This document shows, one piece after another, positions 8,503-17,306 of a DNA stretch of 64,000 nt (its first letter is position 1; each line of letters starts with the position of its first letter). The translations under genes were made by a program, and so were the position numbers. The notes under the pieces were generated by a model that was not told the origin of the DNA, made no database searches, and saw nothing but the letters and a program-made list of their open reading frames with translations. The stretch is from Streptomyces humicola (GTDB lineage Bacteria > Actinomycetota > Actinomycetes > Streptomycetales > Streptomycetaceae). The DNA is taken from contig NZ_JANFNG010000018.1 in the NCBI RefSeq assembly GCF_024436035.1, forward strand, positions 1-64,000, given 5' to 3'.

Positions 8503-8967
8503 ATGGACGCGGCACGACTCATCGTGGCGACCCGGCATGCTCTGGACCGGGCGCGGGATGTGCGGGATCTCATCGCGGAGGCCTGGCAGGCGCAGGCGCT
8601 CGCCGAGGCGGTGGGCGGCCACATCGCTCTGCACGGCGATCCGGCGCTTCGTCCGGCCGCATTGTCGCTGTGCGAGGCAGGTGGCCGCGCGTGCGGCATG
8701 CTGCAGCGGACGGGTGGTGCCAGGGCTGCGCCCTTGCGCGCGGCGAGACTCAGCGGGGTGCGGGACCCGAGAGCGGTGCTGCGCGGGCTGCTGGGGATAT
8801 TGGGGGAGGTGGTCGTCGCGCTGGTCGCCGCCGTCTGTGCCACCGAGGACGAAGAGCTGTACTGGCAGTGCATCGACGCGGTGGACGCTGCCGACGACTC
8901 CAAGGACCGGGTATGTGCGTTGCTCTGCGTCTGGGAAGGGCTGAGACCTGGCGGTGACAGCGGGTGA
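8503..8967 (+). CDS. conserved hypothetical protein (possibly DUF6099)
   Basis: A 154-residue, Ala-rich, mostly helical protein beginning MDAARLIVATRHAL. The start is set by the strong ribosome site GGGGGAGGA at 8492-8500. From memory it resembles a Streptomyces-restricted family annotated DUF6099, but I cannot confirm this. No signal peptide and no catalytic motif are visible. There is one hydrophobic stretch (LLGILGEVVVALVAAVCA), more likely a buried helix than a membrane anchor. It stands alone between the MazG gene and a minus-strand small gene. Confidence 0.7.
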   Translation: MDAARLIVATRHALDRARDVRDLIAEAWQAQALAEAVGGHIALHGDPALRPAALSLCEAGGRACGMLQRTGGARAAPLRAARLSGVRDPRAVLRGLLGILGEVVVALVAAVCATEDEELYWQCIDAVDAADDSKDRVCALLCVWEGLRPGGDSG

Positions 8968-9002
8968 GCTGACGATGTGGCATGAGCCCGGCCCGCGAGG
9001 TG

Positions 9003-9200
9003 TCAGTGCGCGGCGGCGTCGTCCTCCGGGAGCGTGCGCCCGGCCGTGGCCTGCAGACGGGCGTCGAGGCCGGCGATATCCGCGTTGACGGCGGCCAGCA
9101 GGGCCTCCAACTGTTCCAGCAGCCCGCCGGGTGTTCCGGGTGACGCGTGGGCGGCGCAGTCGCCATCGGCGCCCTGGTGCGGGAAGGTCTCCTGGTCCAT
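9003..9200 (-). CDS. small hypothetical protein
   Basis: A 65-residue acidic protein starting MDQETFPHQGADGDC, with a helical middle (GLLEQLEALLAAVNADIAGL) that could form a coiled coil. The ATG at 9200 has an excellent GAGGAGG ribosome site 6 nt upstream, the main reason to believe the gene. A longer frame exists upstream but reads like non-coding sequence. No family recognised. Confidence 0.55.
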   Translation of the reverse strand: MDQETFPHQGADGDCAAHASPGTPGGLLEQLEALLAAVNADIAGLDARLQATAGRTLPEDDAAAH

Positions 9201-9554
9201 CGCGGCCTCCTCGGGCGGCGCGGTCCGGGCGGTCCGGATCCGCCCCGGCCAACGATCACGGCCGGTATGAGTCACTGTCCGTCGGCCCGTGCGGGAGTGA
9301 GGTTGACGGCGTCTCGGCCGCGGTGCTCCAGTTCCGGAGGCGAGCAGATCAAGCCGGAAGCGGCCGTGGGGGATTGGCTGCCTCCGCGTCGGGCAGAGGG
9401 GTGAGGGAGTTTGGGGTGTCCCACAAAAAATCGAACAAATTTTCACATGTCATGCGGTGGCGTCGTGATCGTGATGCAGTGGAATGGAGTGCGGTCCCAG
9501 AGGGTTGTCGTTGCGCGTTCGTGGTCAGCGTCCGTCGAGTGAAGGAGCCCGGCG
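9201..9554. other. intergenic region carrying the egt promoter
   Basis: This 354-bp gap lies between the divergent small gene and egtA. A markedly AT-rich island at about 9424-9456, with A6 and TTTT tracts, stands out from the surrounding ~70% GC and is the likely promoter or operator region of the egt operon. A GAAGGAG ribosome site for egtA ends the region. No other gene is seen. Confidence 0.6.
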
Positions 9555-10847
9555 ATGCCGAGTACCCGTCCCATCAGTGAGCCCGAGGCCGAAGCACTGG
9601 CACGCGGGATCTGCTTCAAGAACGGCCCGCCGCGTCGTATCGGCGTGGAACTGGAGTGGCTTGTCCACGACGCCTTCGACTCGACACGACCCGTCGCCCC
9701 GTCCCGGCTCGCCGCGGCCGTCGCCGAGCTGCGATCGGTGCCACTGCGGTCGTCCCTCACCCAGGAACCCGGTGGCCAGATCGAGCTCAGCTCGCCTCCG
9801 GCCGCCTCACTCACCGAGTGCGTCGAGACCATGACGTGCGATCTCGCCGCCGTGAGGGAGCGCCTCGGCCACCACGGTTTGCGTCTCGCCGGGTACGGTC
9901 TCGACCCCTGGCATCCGCCCCGCCGCATCCTCGAACTGCCGCGCTACGCCGCCATGGAGGAGTTCTTCGACCGGGGCGGCCCCTTCGGCCGGTCGATGAT
10001 GTGCAGCTCCGCCTCCGTCCAGGTCTGCCTCGACGCCGGCGTCGAGGGGCCCGGTCCCGGCGGCTACCTCGCACGCTGGCGCCTGGCCCATATGCTGGGC
10101 CCGGTCCTGGTGGCGGCGTTCGCCAACTCCCCCCTCAGCCAGGGCCGTCCGACCGGGTTGCGCTCCTCCCGCCAGGGGGTATGGACGGCGATGGACCCGG
10201 GCCGCACTCTCGCGCCGCATCAGACCACGGATCCCCGCGACGCCTGGGCGCGCTACGCGCTCGACGCGGACGTGCTGCTGGTGCGCCGCGACGGCGACTG
10301 CTGGCACGCGCCGCGCGGACTCACCTTCCGCCGCTGGCTGCGCACCGGTCTGCCACGGCCGGCCACCGCCGACGACCTCGCCTACCACCTGACCACCCTC
10401 TTCCCGCCGGTGCGGCCGCGCGGACACATCGAATTCCGCATGATCGACGCGCAGCCGGGCGACGACGGCTGGATCGTGCCGCTCGCCGTCACCGCTGCGC
10501 TGCTGGACGATCCAGTGGCGGCGACCGCGGCGCACCGGGCCGTACTCGCCCTCGGCGGGCCGCCGGCGCCGCCTGCGCCCCGTAATCCGCTGTGGCGTCG
10601 CGCCGCCCGCCACGGTCTTGCCGACCCGGCAATCCACCAAGCCGCCCTCGCCTGTTTCGCCGCGGCGCAGCAAGCCCTGCCCAGACTCGACGCGTCGCCG
10701 GCCATACGCACCGCAGTGGACGAGTTCTACGCCCTGCGCCTCGCCCGCGGCCGATGTCCCGCCGACGACCTACTGGACGCCGTGACCGCGGAACCCGGGG
10801 CCGGCGCCCGCAACGCCCACCTCATCGGAAAGGACGGCCGGTCATGA
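9555..10847 (+). CDS. egtA: ergothioneine biosynthesis glutamate-cysteine ligase EgtA
   Basis: A 430-residue GCS2-type ligase making gamma-glutamylcysteine, the sulfur donor for EgtB. Family features include GVELEW near residue 30, the QEPGGQIELSSPP metal/substrate motif (about 70-82), and FFDRGGPFGRSMMCSSASVQVCLDAG. The ATG at 9555 has GAAGGAG 8 nt upstream. It is the first gene of a tightly packed operon; its TGA overlaps the egtB ATG. Actinobacteria use mycothiol rather than glutathione, so with egtBCD alongside, the ergothioneine role is favoured over glutathione synthesis. Confidence 0.93.
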   Translation: MPSTRPISEPEAEALARGICFKNGPPRRIGVELEWLVHDAFDSTRPVAPSRLAAAVAELRSVPLRSSLTQEPGGQIELSSPPAASLTECVETMTCDLAAVRERLGHHGLRLAGYGLDPWHPPRRILELPRYAAMEEFFDRGGPFGRSMMCSSASVQVCLDAGVEGPGPGGYLARWRLAHMLGPVLVAAFANSPLSQGRPTGLRSSRQGVWTAMDPGRTLAPHQTTDPRDAWARYALDADVLLVRRDGDCWHAPRGLTFRRWLRTGLPRPATADDLAYHLTTLFPPVRPRGHIEFRMIDAQPGDDGWIVPLAVTAALLDDPVAATAAHRAVLALGGPPAPPAPRNPLWRRAARHGLADPAIHQAALACFAAAQQALPRLDASPAIRTAVDEFYALRLARGRCPADDLLDAVTAEPGAGARNAHLIGKDGRS

Positions 10848-12208
10848 CCACCGCACACCGCGACACGGGCCCAGGAACAGAGGCCGATGCCGACCCGGAG
10901 ACCTTGCGCCGGCGTGCGCTGGACCGGCTCATCACCGCCCGCAGCCGTACCCGGACTCTCACCACCTGCGTCGACGACCACGACCTGACCGCCCAGCACT
11001 CGCCGCTGATGTCGCCCCTGGTGTGGGACCTCGCCCACATCGCCAACCAGGAAGAGCTGTGGCTGCTGCGCAACGTCGGCGGCCGGGACCCGATGCACCC
11101 CGAGATCGACCCGATCTACGACGCCTTCGAACACCCCAGGGCCGAACGGCCGACCCTGCCGCTGCTCGCCCCCGCCGAAGCACGCGGCTATGCCGCGGAG
11201 GTGCGCGGCCGGGTGCTCGACCTCCTCGACTCCACCGAGCTGCGTGGCACTCCCCTGCTCGACGCCGGCTTCGCCTTCGGCATGATCGCCCAGCATGAAC
11301 AGCAGCACGACGAAACCATGCTGATCACCCATCAGCTCAGAAGGGGGCCCGCCGCACTCGACGCGCCGCCGCCCGCCCCCGCGCCCGCCGACGCACTGAG
11401 GCTGCCCGCGGAAGTGCTCGTTCCCGGCGGCCCGTTCACGATGGGCACCTCCACGGAGGCCTGGGCGCTGGACAACGAACGCCCAGCGCACACGGTGGAC
11501 ATCGCGCCCTTCTTCCTCGACACCACCCCCGTCACCTGCGGCGACTACCTCGCCTTCATCGAGGACGGCGGATACCACGAGCCTCGCTGGTGGGCACCCG
11601 ACGGCTGGGCCATGGTGCGCGAACACACCTTGACCGCACCGCTGTTCTGGAGCCGTGAGGGCGGCCAGTGGCTGCGCCGCCGCTTCGGCCTCATCGAGCC
11701 GGTACCCCGCGAGGAGCCGGTGCTCCACGTCAGCTGGTACGAGGCCGACGCCTACGCCCGCTGGGCCGGCCGCAGGCTGCCCACCGAGGCCGAATGGGAG
11801 AAGGCCGCACGCCACGACCCGGCCACCGGCCGTTCGCGCCGCTTCCCCTGGGGCGACGCGGACCCCGGCCCGGACCACGCCAACCTCGGCCAGCGCCACC
11901 TGCGGCCCGCGGCCGCCGGGAGCTACCCGCAAGGCGCCTCACCGCTCGGCATACGCCAGCTCATCGGCGACGTCTGGGAGTGGACGGCAAGCGACTTCCT
12001 GCCCTATCCGGGCTTCCGCGCCTTCCCCTACCGCGAGTACTCGGAAGTGTTCTTCGGCAGCGCGTACAAGGTCCTGCGCGGCGGAGCGTTCGCCGTCGAC
12101 CCGGTGGCCTGCCGCGGCACCTTCCGCAACTGGGACTACCCGGTCAGGCGACAGATCTTCGCCGGATTCCGCACCGCCCGCGACGCCGCGCCCTCGGAGG
12201 CCGTCTGA
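10844..12208 (+). CDS. egtB: ergothioneine sulfoxide synthase EgtB
   Basis: A 454-residue non-heme iron enzyme that couples gamma-glutamylcysteine (or cysteine) to hercynine with O2. An N-terminal DinB-like domain carries the iron ligands H65 (in WDLAHIANQEE) and H151/H155 (HEQQHDE). The C-terminal formylglycine-enzyme-like fold (about 195-450) shows GGPFTMG, WYEADAYARWAGRRLPTEAE and RGGAFAVDP. The start overlaps egtA by ATGA and the stop shares its A with the egtC start. Confidence 0.95.
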   Translation: MTTAHRDTGPGTEADADPETLRRRALDRLITARSRTRTLTTCVDDHDLTAQHSPLMSPLVWDLAHIANQEELWLLRNVGGRDPMHPEIDPIYDAFEHPRAERPTLPLLAPAEARGYAAEVRGRVLDLLDSTELRGTPLLDAGFAFGMIAQHEQQHDETMLITHQLRRGPAALDAPPPAPAPADALRLPAEVLVPGGPFTMGTSTEAWALDNERPAHTVDIAPFFLDTTPVTCGDYLAFIEDGGYHEPRWWAPDGWAMVREHTLTAPLFWSREGGQWLRRRFGLIEPVPREEPVLHVSWYEADAYARWAGRRLPTEAEWEKAARHDPATGRSRRFPWGDADPGPDHANLGQRHLRPAAAGSYPQGASPLGIRQLIGDVWEWTASDFLPYPGFRAFPYREYSEVFFGSAYKVLRGGAFAVDPVACRGTFRNWDYPVRRQIFAGFRTARDAAPSEAV

Positions 12209-12960
12209 TGTGCCGTCATATCGCCTATCTCGGCGACCGTGTGCCCATAGCCGCGGTGCTCACCGAGCCGCCGCACTCGCTGTACCGGCAGGCCTGGGAG
12301 CCACGCAGGCAGCGCTACGGCACGGTCAACGCGGACGGGTTCGGCGTCGGCTGGTACGCGGACGGCGACCCCGTGCCCGCTCGCTACCGCCGCGCCGCCC
12401 CGATCTGGGCCGACCCCTCCTTCACCGACCTCGTCCGCGTGGTCCGCACCGGCGCGCTGCTCGCCGCCGTGCGCGACACCACCGACGGCTCCGTCCCCGA
12501 CGAGTCCGCCGCCGCACCCTACGGCTTCGGCCGCTGGTTGTTCAGCCACAACGGAGCCCTGCCCGGCTGGCCCGGCTCGGCCGCCGACCTCGCTGCGGAA
12601 CTCGCCCCCGAGGAGTTGCTCGCCCTCGAAGCGCGCTGCGACTCCGCACTCGTCTGGGCCCTCGTCCTGCACCGCCTGCGCGCCGGCCACGCGCCCGCGC
12701 AAGCGCTCGCCGACACCGTCTCGGCCATCGCGGTAAGCCTGCCCGCGCGGCTGAACCTGCTGCTCACCGACGGCACCGCGATCGCCGCGACCACCTGGGG
12801 GGACACCCTGTGGCACCGGCTGGACCCGGGCCGGAGCGTCGTCGTCGCCTCCGAGCCGTACGACGACGACCCGGCGTGGACCGAACTGCCCGACCACACC
12901 CTGCTTCTCGCAACCCGCGAGGAGATCGACGTGACCCCTCTCAAGGAGCCACCCGCATGA
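12208..12960 (+). CDS. egtC: ergothioneine biosynthesis amidohydrolase EgtC
   Basis: A 250-residue class II glutamine amidotransferase-fold hydrolase that removes glutamate from gamma-glutamyl-hercynylcysteine sulfoxide. Met1 is followed by the nucleophile Cys2 (MCRHIAYLG), exposed after Met removal. NADGFGVGWY and FSHNGALPGW are the usual Ntn-hydrolase motifs. It starts within the egtB stop (TGATG) and ends overlapping the egtD start (ATGA), so translation of the whole operon is coupled. Confidence 0.95.
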   Translation: MCRHIAYLGDRVPIAAVLTEPPHSLYRQAWEPRRQRYGTVNADGFGVGWYADGDPVPARYRRAAPIWADPSFTDLVRVVRTGALLAAVRDTTDGSVPDESAAAPYGFGRWLFSHNGALPGWPGSAADLAAELAPEELLALEARCDSALVWALVLHRLRAGHAPAQALADTVSAIAVSLPARLNLLLTDGTAIAATTWGDTLWHRLDPGRSVVVASEPYDDDPAWTELPDHTLLLATREEIDVTPLKEPPA

Positions 12961-13937
12961 GCAGGTTCACCCTCACCAGGCAGCTGCCCGAAGACGCCAC
13001 CTCCGCCGCCCTGCGCGACGATGTCGTCACCGGCATGACCTCGGAACCCAAGTGGCTGCCGCCCAAGTGGTTCTACGACACCCGGGGCAGCGAGCTCTTC
13101 GAGGAGATCACCCGTCTGCCCGAGTACTATCCCACCCGCGCCGAGCGGTCGATACTCGACCGCCGCGCCGCCGACATCGCAGCGGCGACTGGCGCCCGCA
13201 CCCTCGTGGAGCTCGGTTCGGGCTCGTCGGAGAAGACCCGGCTGCTGATCAACGCCTTGCGTGACCACGGCACCCTGCGCACCTACGTCCCCGTCGACGT
13301 CAGCGAGTCCGCCCTCGAACAGGCTGCGGCCGCGCTGCTCGCCGACTACCCGGGCCTCGGCGTGCACGCGCTGATCGCCGACTTCCAGGCGGGCCTGCGC
13401 CTGCCCGTGGGCGAAGCCGAGACGGACGGCCCACGGCTGATCGCGTTCCTCGGGGGCACCATCGGCAACCTGCTCCCCGCCGAACGGGCCGAGTTCCTCG
13501 CCGCTGTGCGCGCCGCCCTCGCTCCGGACGACGCGTTGCTCCTCGGCACCGATCTGGTCAAGGACGAGCGGGTGTTGGTCGCCGCATACGACGACGCGGC
13601 AGGCGTCACCGCGGCCTTCAACAAGAACGTCCTGGCCGTGCTCCGGCGCGAACTCGGCGCGGATCTCGACCCGCGCGACTTCGACCACGTCGCCGTCTGG
13701 GACCGTGAGCGCGAGTGGATCGAGATGCGGCTGAGGGCCCGCACGGCGTTCACCGCGAAGTTCCCTGCGCTGGACCTGGCCGTCGATTTCGCCGAGGGCG
13801 AGGAGCTGCGCACCGAGGTGTCGGCCAAGTTCCGCGAGGCCGGGGTGCGCAAGGAACTGGCTGCCGCCGGGATGCGGCTCGACCGGTGGTGGACCGATCC
13901 GCAGAATCGTTTCGCCCTCTCGCTGGCCAGGCCTTAG
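12957..13937 (+). CDS. egtD: L-histidine N(alpha)-methyltransferase EgtD
   Basis: A 326-residue SAM-dependent enzyme that trimethylates histidine to hercynine, the first committed step. It has the N-terminal EYYPTRAE segment (about 56-63) that helps bind the substrate, SAM motif VELGSGSSEKT (84-94), and FLGGTIGNL. It is the last gene of the egt operon; a strong hairpin follows 34 bp after the stop. No egtE (C-S lyase) is present nearby, as is common in actinobacteria where egtE can be elsewhere or its step done by another PLP enzyme. Confidence 0.95.
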   Translation: MSRFTLTRQLPEDATSAALRDDVVTGMTSEPKWLPPKWFYDTRGSELFEEITRLPEYYPTRAERSILDRRAADIAAATGARTLVELGSGSSEKTRLLINALRDHGTLRTYVPVDVSESALEQAAAALLADYPGLGVHALIADFQAGLRLPVGEAETDGPRLIAFLGGTIGNLLPAERAEFLAAVRAALAPDDALLLGTDLVKDERVLVAAYDDAAGVTAAFNKNVLAVLRRELGADLDPRDFDHVAVWDREREWIEMRLRARTAFTAKFPALDLAVDFAEGEELRTEVSAKFREAGVRKELAAAGMRLDRWWTDPQNRFALSLARP

Positions 13938-13971
13938 CCGTTGCGGCTCGCACCGGACCGGTCCCCCCACA

Positions 13972-14000
13972 GGGTGCGCTGCGCGCCGCGCAGCGCACCC
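13972..14000 (+). terminator. terminator hairpin after egtD
   Basis: Perfect 13-bp stem (GGGTGCGCTGCGC with GCGCAGCGCACCC) and a 3-nt loop, 34 bp past the egtD stop and just before the next gene. Confidence 0.75.
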
Positions 14001-14017
14001 CGGTGCAGGATGGGTGC

Positions 14018-14941
14018 ATGGATCTGCGAATTTTCACCGAGCCCCAGCAAGGGGCCTCCTATGACACCCTGCTCACCGTTGCCCGGGCCACCGAGGAATG
14101 CGGCTTCGACGCCTTCTTCCGCTCCGACCACTATTTGCGGATGGGTACCGCCGACGGTCTGCCCGGTCCCACGGATGCCTGGATCACCCTCGCCGGGCTC
14201 GCCCGCGAGACCTCGCGAATCCGCCTCGGCACCCTGATGACCGCCGGGACCTTCCGGCTGCCCGGTGTGCTCGCCATCCAGGTCGCGCAGGTCGACCAGA
14301 TGTCCGGCGGGCGCGTCGAGCTCGGCATCGGTGCCGGGTGGTACGAGGCGGAGCACACCGCATACGGCATCCCGTTCCCGAAGAACCGATTCGCCCGACT
14401 GGAGGAGCAACTCGCCGTCCTCACCGGCCTGTGGAGCACCCCGCTCGGCGAGACCTTCACCCACGACGGCACGTATTACCAACTCAAGGAGTGTCCCGCG
14501 CTGCCCAAGCCCGCCCAGCCTCGCGTGCCGGTCATCATCGGCGGTCACGGCGCGGAGCGCACTCCCCGGATCGCGGCCCGCTTCGCCGACGAGTTCAACA
14601 TCCCCTTCGCCTCGATCGAGGACACCGAGCGCCAGTTCGGCCGGGTGCGTGCGGCCGCCGAAGACATCGGCCGCACGCCGGGCGATCTCGTCTACTCCAA
14701 CGCACTCGTCGCGTGCGTGGGCGAGAACGACGCCGAGATCGCCCGCCGTGCCGCAGCCATCGGCCGTGAGGTCGACGAGCTCAAGACGAACGGCCTTGCA
14801 GGCTCGCCGGACGAGGTGGTCGAGAAGATCAAGCTGTACGAGGCCATCGGCACCTCGCGCATCTATCTGCAGATCCTCGACCTCGGCGATCTCGCCCACC
14901 TGGAGCTCATCGCCTCCCGCGTCCTGCCACAGCTCGGCTGA
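14018..14941 (+). CDS. F420-dependent LLM-class oxidoreductase
   Basis: A 307-residue TIM-barrel flavin/F420 oxidoreductase of the luciferase-like monooxygenase class (TIGR03560-like group). It begins MDLRIFTEPQQGASYDTLL. FFRSDHYLRM, the strand-4 RIRLGTLMTAGTFRLP and ELGIGAGWYEAEH are typical F420-binding barrel segments. Streptomycetes make F420, so use of that cofactor rather than FMN is likely. The ATG at 14018 is the first in-frame start of the family; the ribosome site is only fair (GCAGGATGGG). It sits between the egt terminator and the methyltransferase gene. Substrate unknown. Confidence 0.85.
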   Translation: MDLRIFTEPQQGASYDTLLTVARATEECGFDAFFRSDHYLRMGTADGLPGPTDAWITLAGLARETSRIRLGTLMTAGTFRLPGVLAIQVAQVDQMSGGRVELGIGAGWYEAEHTAYGIPFPKNRFARLEEQLAVLTGLWSTPLGETFTHDGTYYQLKECPALPKPAQPRVPVIIGGHGAERTPRIAARFADEFNIPFASIEDTERQFGRVRAAAEDIGRTPGDLVYSNALVACVGENDAEIARRAAAIGREVDELKTNGLAGSPDEVVEKIKLYEAIGTSRIYLQILDLGDLAHLELIASRVLPQLG

Positions 14942-15012
14942 CCGCACCGGTCCCATCCGTCCCGTCCGTCCCATCCAGTCCTATTCGCCCCGCACATCAA
15001 GGAGCAGCCGCG

Positions 15013-15930
15013 GTGCCCGCACCGACCGCCCCGCTCGCCGACGCCCTCGCCGCCGGGCCGGTCGTCCTCGACGGCGGCCTGTCCAACCAACTCGCGGACC
15101 AGGGTTGCGACCTGACCGACGAGCTCTGGTCGGCCAGGCTGCTCGCCGACGCCCCCGAGCAGATCGAGGCGGCGCATGCGGCTTACGTCAGGGCGGGCGC
15201 GCAGGTGTTGATCACCTCCAGCTACCAGGCCGCCTACGAGGGCTTCGCCCGGAGCGGCCTGACTCGCGGCGAGGCGGCCGGCCTGCTGCGCCGCAGCGTC
15301 GGCCTCGCCCGGCGGGCGGCGCAGAGCGGGCGGGACGAGGTGTGGGTGGCGGCGTCGGTCGGCCCGTACGGAGCGATGCTCGCCGACGGCAGCGAGTACC
15401 GGGGCCGCTACGGGCTGACCGTCGCCGAGCTGGAACGCTTCCACCGCCCCCGCATCGAGACGCTCGCCGAGGCCGCCCCCGATGTGCTGGCCCTGGAGAC
15501 CGTGCCGGACACCGACGAGGCGGAAGCGCTGCTGCGCGTGGTGGCGGGAAGGGGCCTGCCGGTGTGGCTGTCGTACACCATCGACGGCGGTAGGACCCGT
15601 GCGGGACAGCCGCTGGATGAGGCCTTCGCCCTCGCCGCCGGCATTCCCGAGGTGATCGCGGTCGGCGTCAACTGCTGCACCGCGCATGACGCCGGCCCCG
15701 CCGTCGAGCTGGCACACAAGACCACCGGCAAGCCGGTGGTGGTCTACCCCAACAGCGGCGAGCGCTGGGACGCGACGGCCCGCGCCTGGCGCGGCCTCAC
15801 GACCTTCGATCCTTCCGCCGTCCGCGACTGGCAGGCTGCGGGCGCCCGGCTGATCGGCGGCTGCTGCCGCGTCGGCCCCGGCCGCATCGCCGAGCTCGCC
15901 GCCCTGCTGGGCCGAAAGCGCTGTGATTGA
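15013..15930 (+). CDS. mmuM: homocysteine S-methyltransferase (S-methylmethionine type)
   Basis: A 305-residue zinc enzyme that transfers methyl from S-methylmethionine (or SAM) to homocysteine, giving methionine. DGGLSNQL near residue 20 and the zinc cysteines C221/C222 (GVNCC) and C284/C285 (GGCC) are intact. GTG start at 15013 with AAGGAG about 9 nt upstream. The length is that of MmuM, far shorter than the cobalamin MetH, so no B12 domain is expected. It precedes arcA by 48 bp and may be read with it. Confidence 0.9.
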   Translation: MPAPTAPLADALAAGPVVLDGGLSNQLADQGCDLTDELWSARLLADAPEQIEAAHAAYVRAGAQVLITSSYQAAYEGFARSGLTRGEAAGLLRRSVGLARRAAQSGRDEVWVAASVGPYGAMLADGSEYRGRYGLTVAELERFHRPRIETLAEAAPDVLALETVPDTDEAEALLRVVAGRGLPVWLSYTIDGGRTRAGQPLDEAFALAAGIPEVIAVGVNCCTAHDAGPAVELAHKTTGKPVVVYPNSGERWDATARAWRGLTTFDPSAVRDWQAAGARLIGGCCRVGPGRIAELAALLGRKRCD

Positions 15931-15978
15931 CGGTACGGACGGGTACAGCCGCCGCGCGCCGTGGGAAGGTCTTCCTTC

Positions 15979-17202
15979 ATGGGCTTCCATGTTGATTCCG
16001 AGGCCGGGCGGCTGCACCGCGTCATCCTGCACCGCCCCGATCTGGAGCTGAAGCGGCTCACCCCTACCAACAAGGACCAGCTGCTCTTCGACGACGTGCT
16101 GTGGGTGAGGAGGGCGCGCGCGGAGCACGACGGGTTCGCCGACATACTGCGTGACCGCGGGGTCGAGGTGTACCTCTTCGGGGATCTGCTGCGCGAGACG
16201 CTCGCCGTCACCGAAGCGCGCCGCCTGATCCTGGACCGGGTATTCGACGAGAAGGAGTTCGGCCCGCTCGCCACCGATCACCTGCGCGCCGCCTGTGAGG
16301 AGCTGCCGGACGCAGAGTTGGTGGAGGCGCTGGTCGGCGGGCTCACCAAACGCGAGTTCCTCGCCCGGCACCCAGAGCCGACCTCCGTGCGCTTCCATGC
16401 CATGGATCTGGACGACTTCCTGCTCAGTCCGCTGCCGAACCACATCTTCACCCGGGACACCTCGTGCTGGGTGTACGACGGGGTGAGCATCAACGCGATG
16501 CGCTGGCCCGCACGTTGGCGCGAGACGGTGCACTTCGAGGCGATCTACCGCTACCACCCGCTCTTCCGGGGCGGCGGTTTCCACATCTGGTCCGAGGGGC
16601 AGTCGGCGTACCCCTCGACCATCGAGGGCGGGGACGTCCTGGTGATCGGCAATGGCGCGGTGCTGATCGGCATGAGCGAGCGGACGACACCGCAGGCGGT
16701 GGAGATGCTCGCGCGGGGCCTGTTCGAGGCGGGCTCGGCGAAGACGATCGTGGCCCTCGACATGCCGAAGACCCGGGCGTTCATGCACCTCGACACGGTG
16801 CTGACGATGATCGACGGCGACACCTTCACCAAGTACGCGGGCCTCGGCATGCTCCGCTCCTACACGATCGAGCCGGGAGCGGGAGATCTCGAGCTGAAGG
16901 TCACCGATCATCCGCCCGAGCACATGCACCGGGCGATCGCGGCCGCGCTCGGCCTCGACGACATCCGGGTGCTCACCGCGACGCAGGATGTGCACTCCGC
17001 CGAACGCGAGCAGTGGGACGACGGGTGCAATGTGCTCGCCGTCGAGCCGGGTGTGGTCGTGGCCTACGAGCGCAACGTGACCACCAATACGTATCTGCGC
17101 AAGCGCGGGATCGAGGTGATCACCATTCCCGGGAGCGAGCTGGGACGCGGCCGGGGCGGTCCGAGGTGCATGAGCTGCCCGATCGAAAGGGACCCTGTGT
17201 AG
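15979..17202 (+). CDS. arcA: arginine deiminase
   Basis: A 407-residue guanidino-modifying enzyme converting arginine to citrulline and ammonia. Visible family marks are the N-terminal [40 protein letters not shown] (catalytic His region) and the nucleophile C400 in [11 protein letters not shown] near the C-terminus. The ATG at 15979 is preferred over GTG 15961 because GGAAGG lies between them at the right spacing. The next gene makes ornithine carbamoyltransferase, so citrulline could pass to it, but no carbamate kinase gene or arginine/ornithine antiporter is here. Confidence 0.93.
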   Translation: MGFHVDSEAGRLHRVILHRPDLELKRLTPTNKDQLLFDDVLWVRRARAEHDGFADILRDRGVEVYLFGDLLRETLAVTEARRLILDRVFDEKEFGPLATDHLRAACEELPDAELVEALVGGLTKREFLARHPEPTSVRFHAMDLDDFLLSPLPNHIFTRDTSCWVYDGVSINAMRWPARWRETVHFEAIYRYHPLFRGGGFHIWSEGQSAYPSTIEGGDVLVIGNGAVLIGMSERTTPQAVEMLARGLFEAGSAKTIVALDMPKTRAFMHLDTVLTMIDGDTFTKYAGLGMLRSYTIEPGAGDLELKVTDHPPEHMHRAIAAALGLDDIRVLTATQDVHSAEREQWDDGCNVLAVEPGVVVAYERNVTTNTYLRKRGIEVITIPGSELGRGRGGPRCMSCPIERDPV

Positions 17203-17215
17203 TCGGCCACGCGCT

Positions 17216-17244
17216 CGCATAAGGATGCGGTATATCGTATAGAC
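17216..17244 (+). promoter_or_regulatory. candidate ARG-box/promoter region ahead of ornithine carbamoyltransferase
   Basis: In the 104-bp gap before the next gene lies the short palindrome CGCAT-AAGG-ATGCG (17216-17229), followed directly by an AT-rich GTATATCGTATAGAC that offers -10-like TATAGA or TATCGT hexamers. Paired GCAT-type half sites are what ArgR operators look like in Streptomyces, but the match is loose. Confidence 0.35.
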
Positions 17245-17306
17245 TTCCAAGCGCCGATGCCGGAGTCGGCCGATGTCACTTGTACCGCTGCGACCGAGGA
17301 GCCTCC

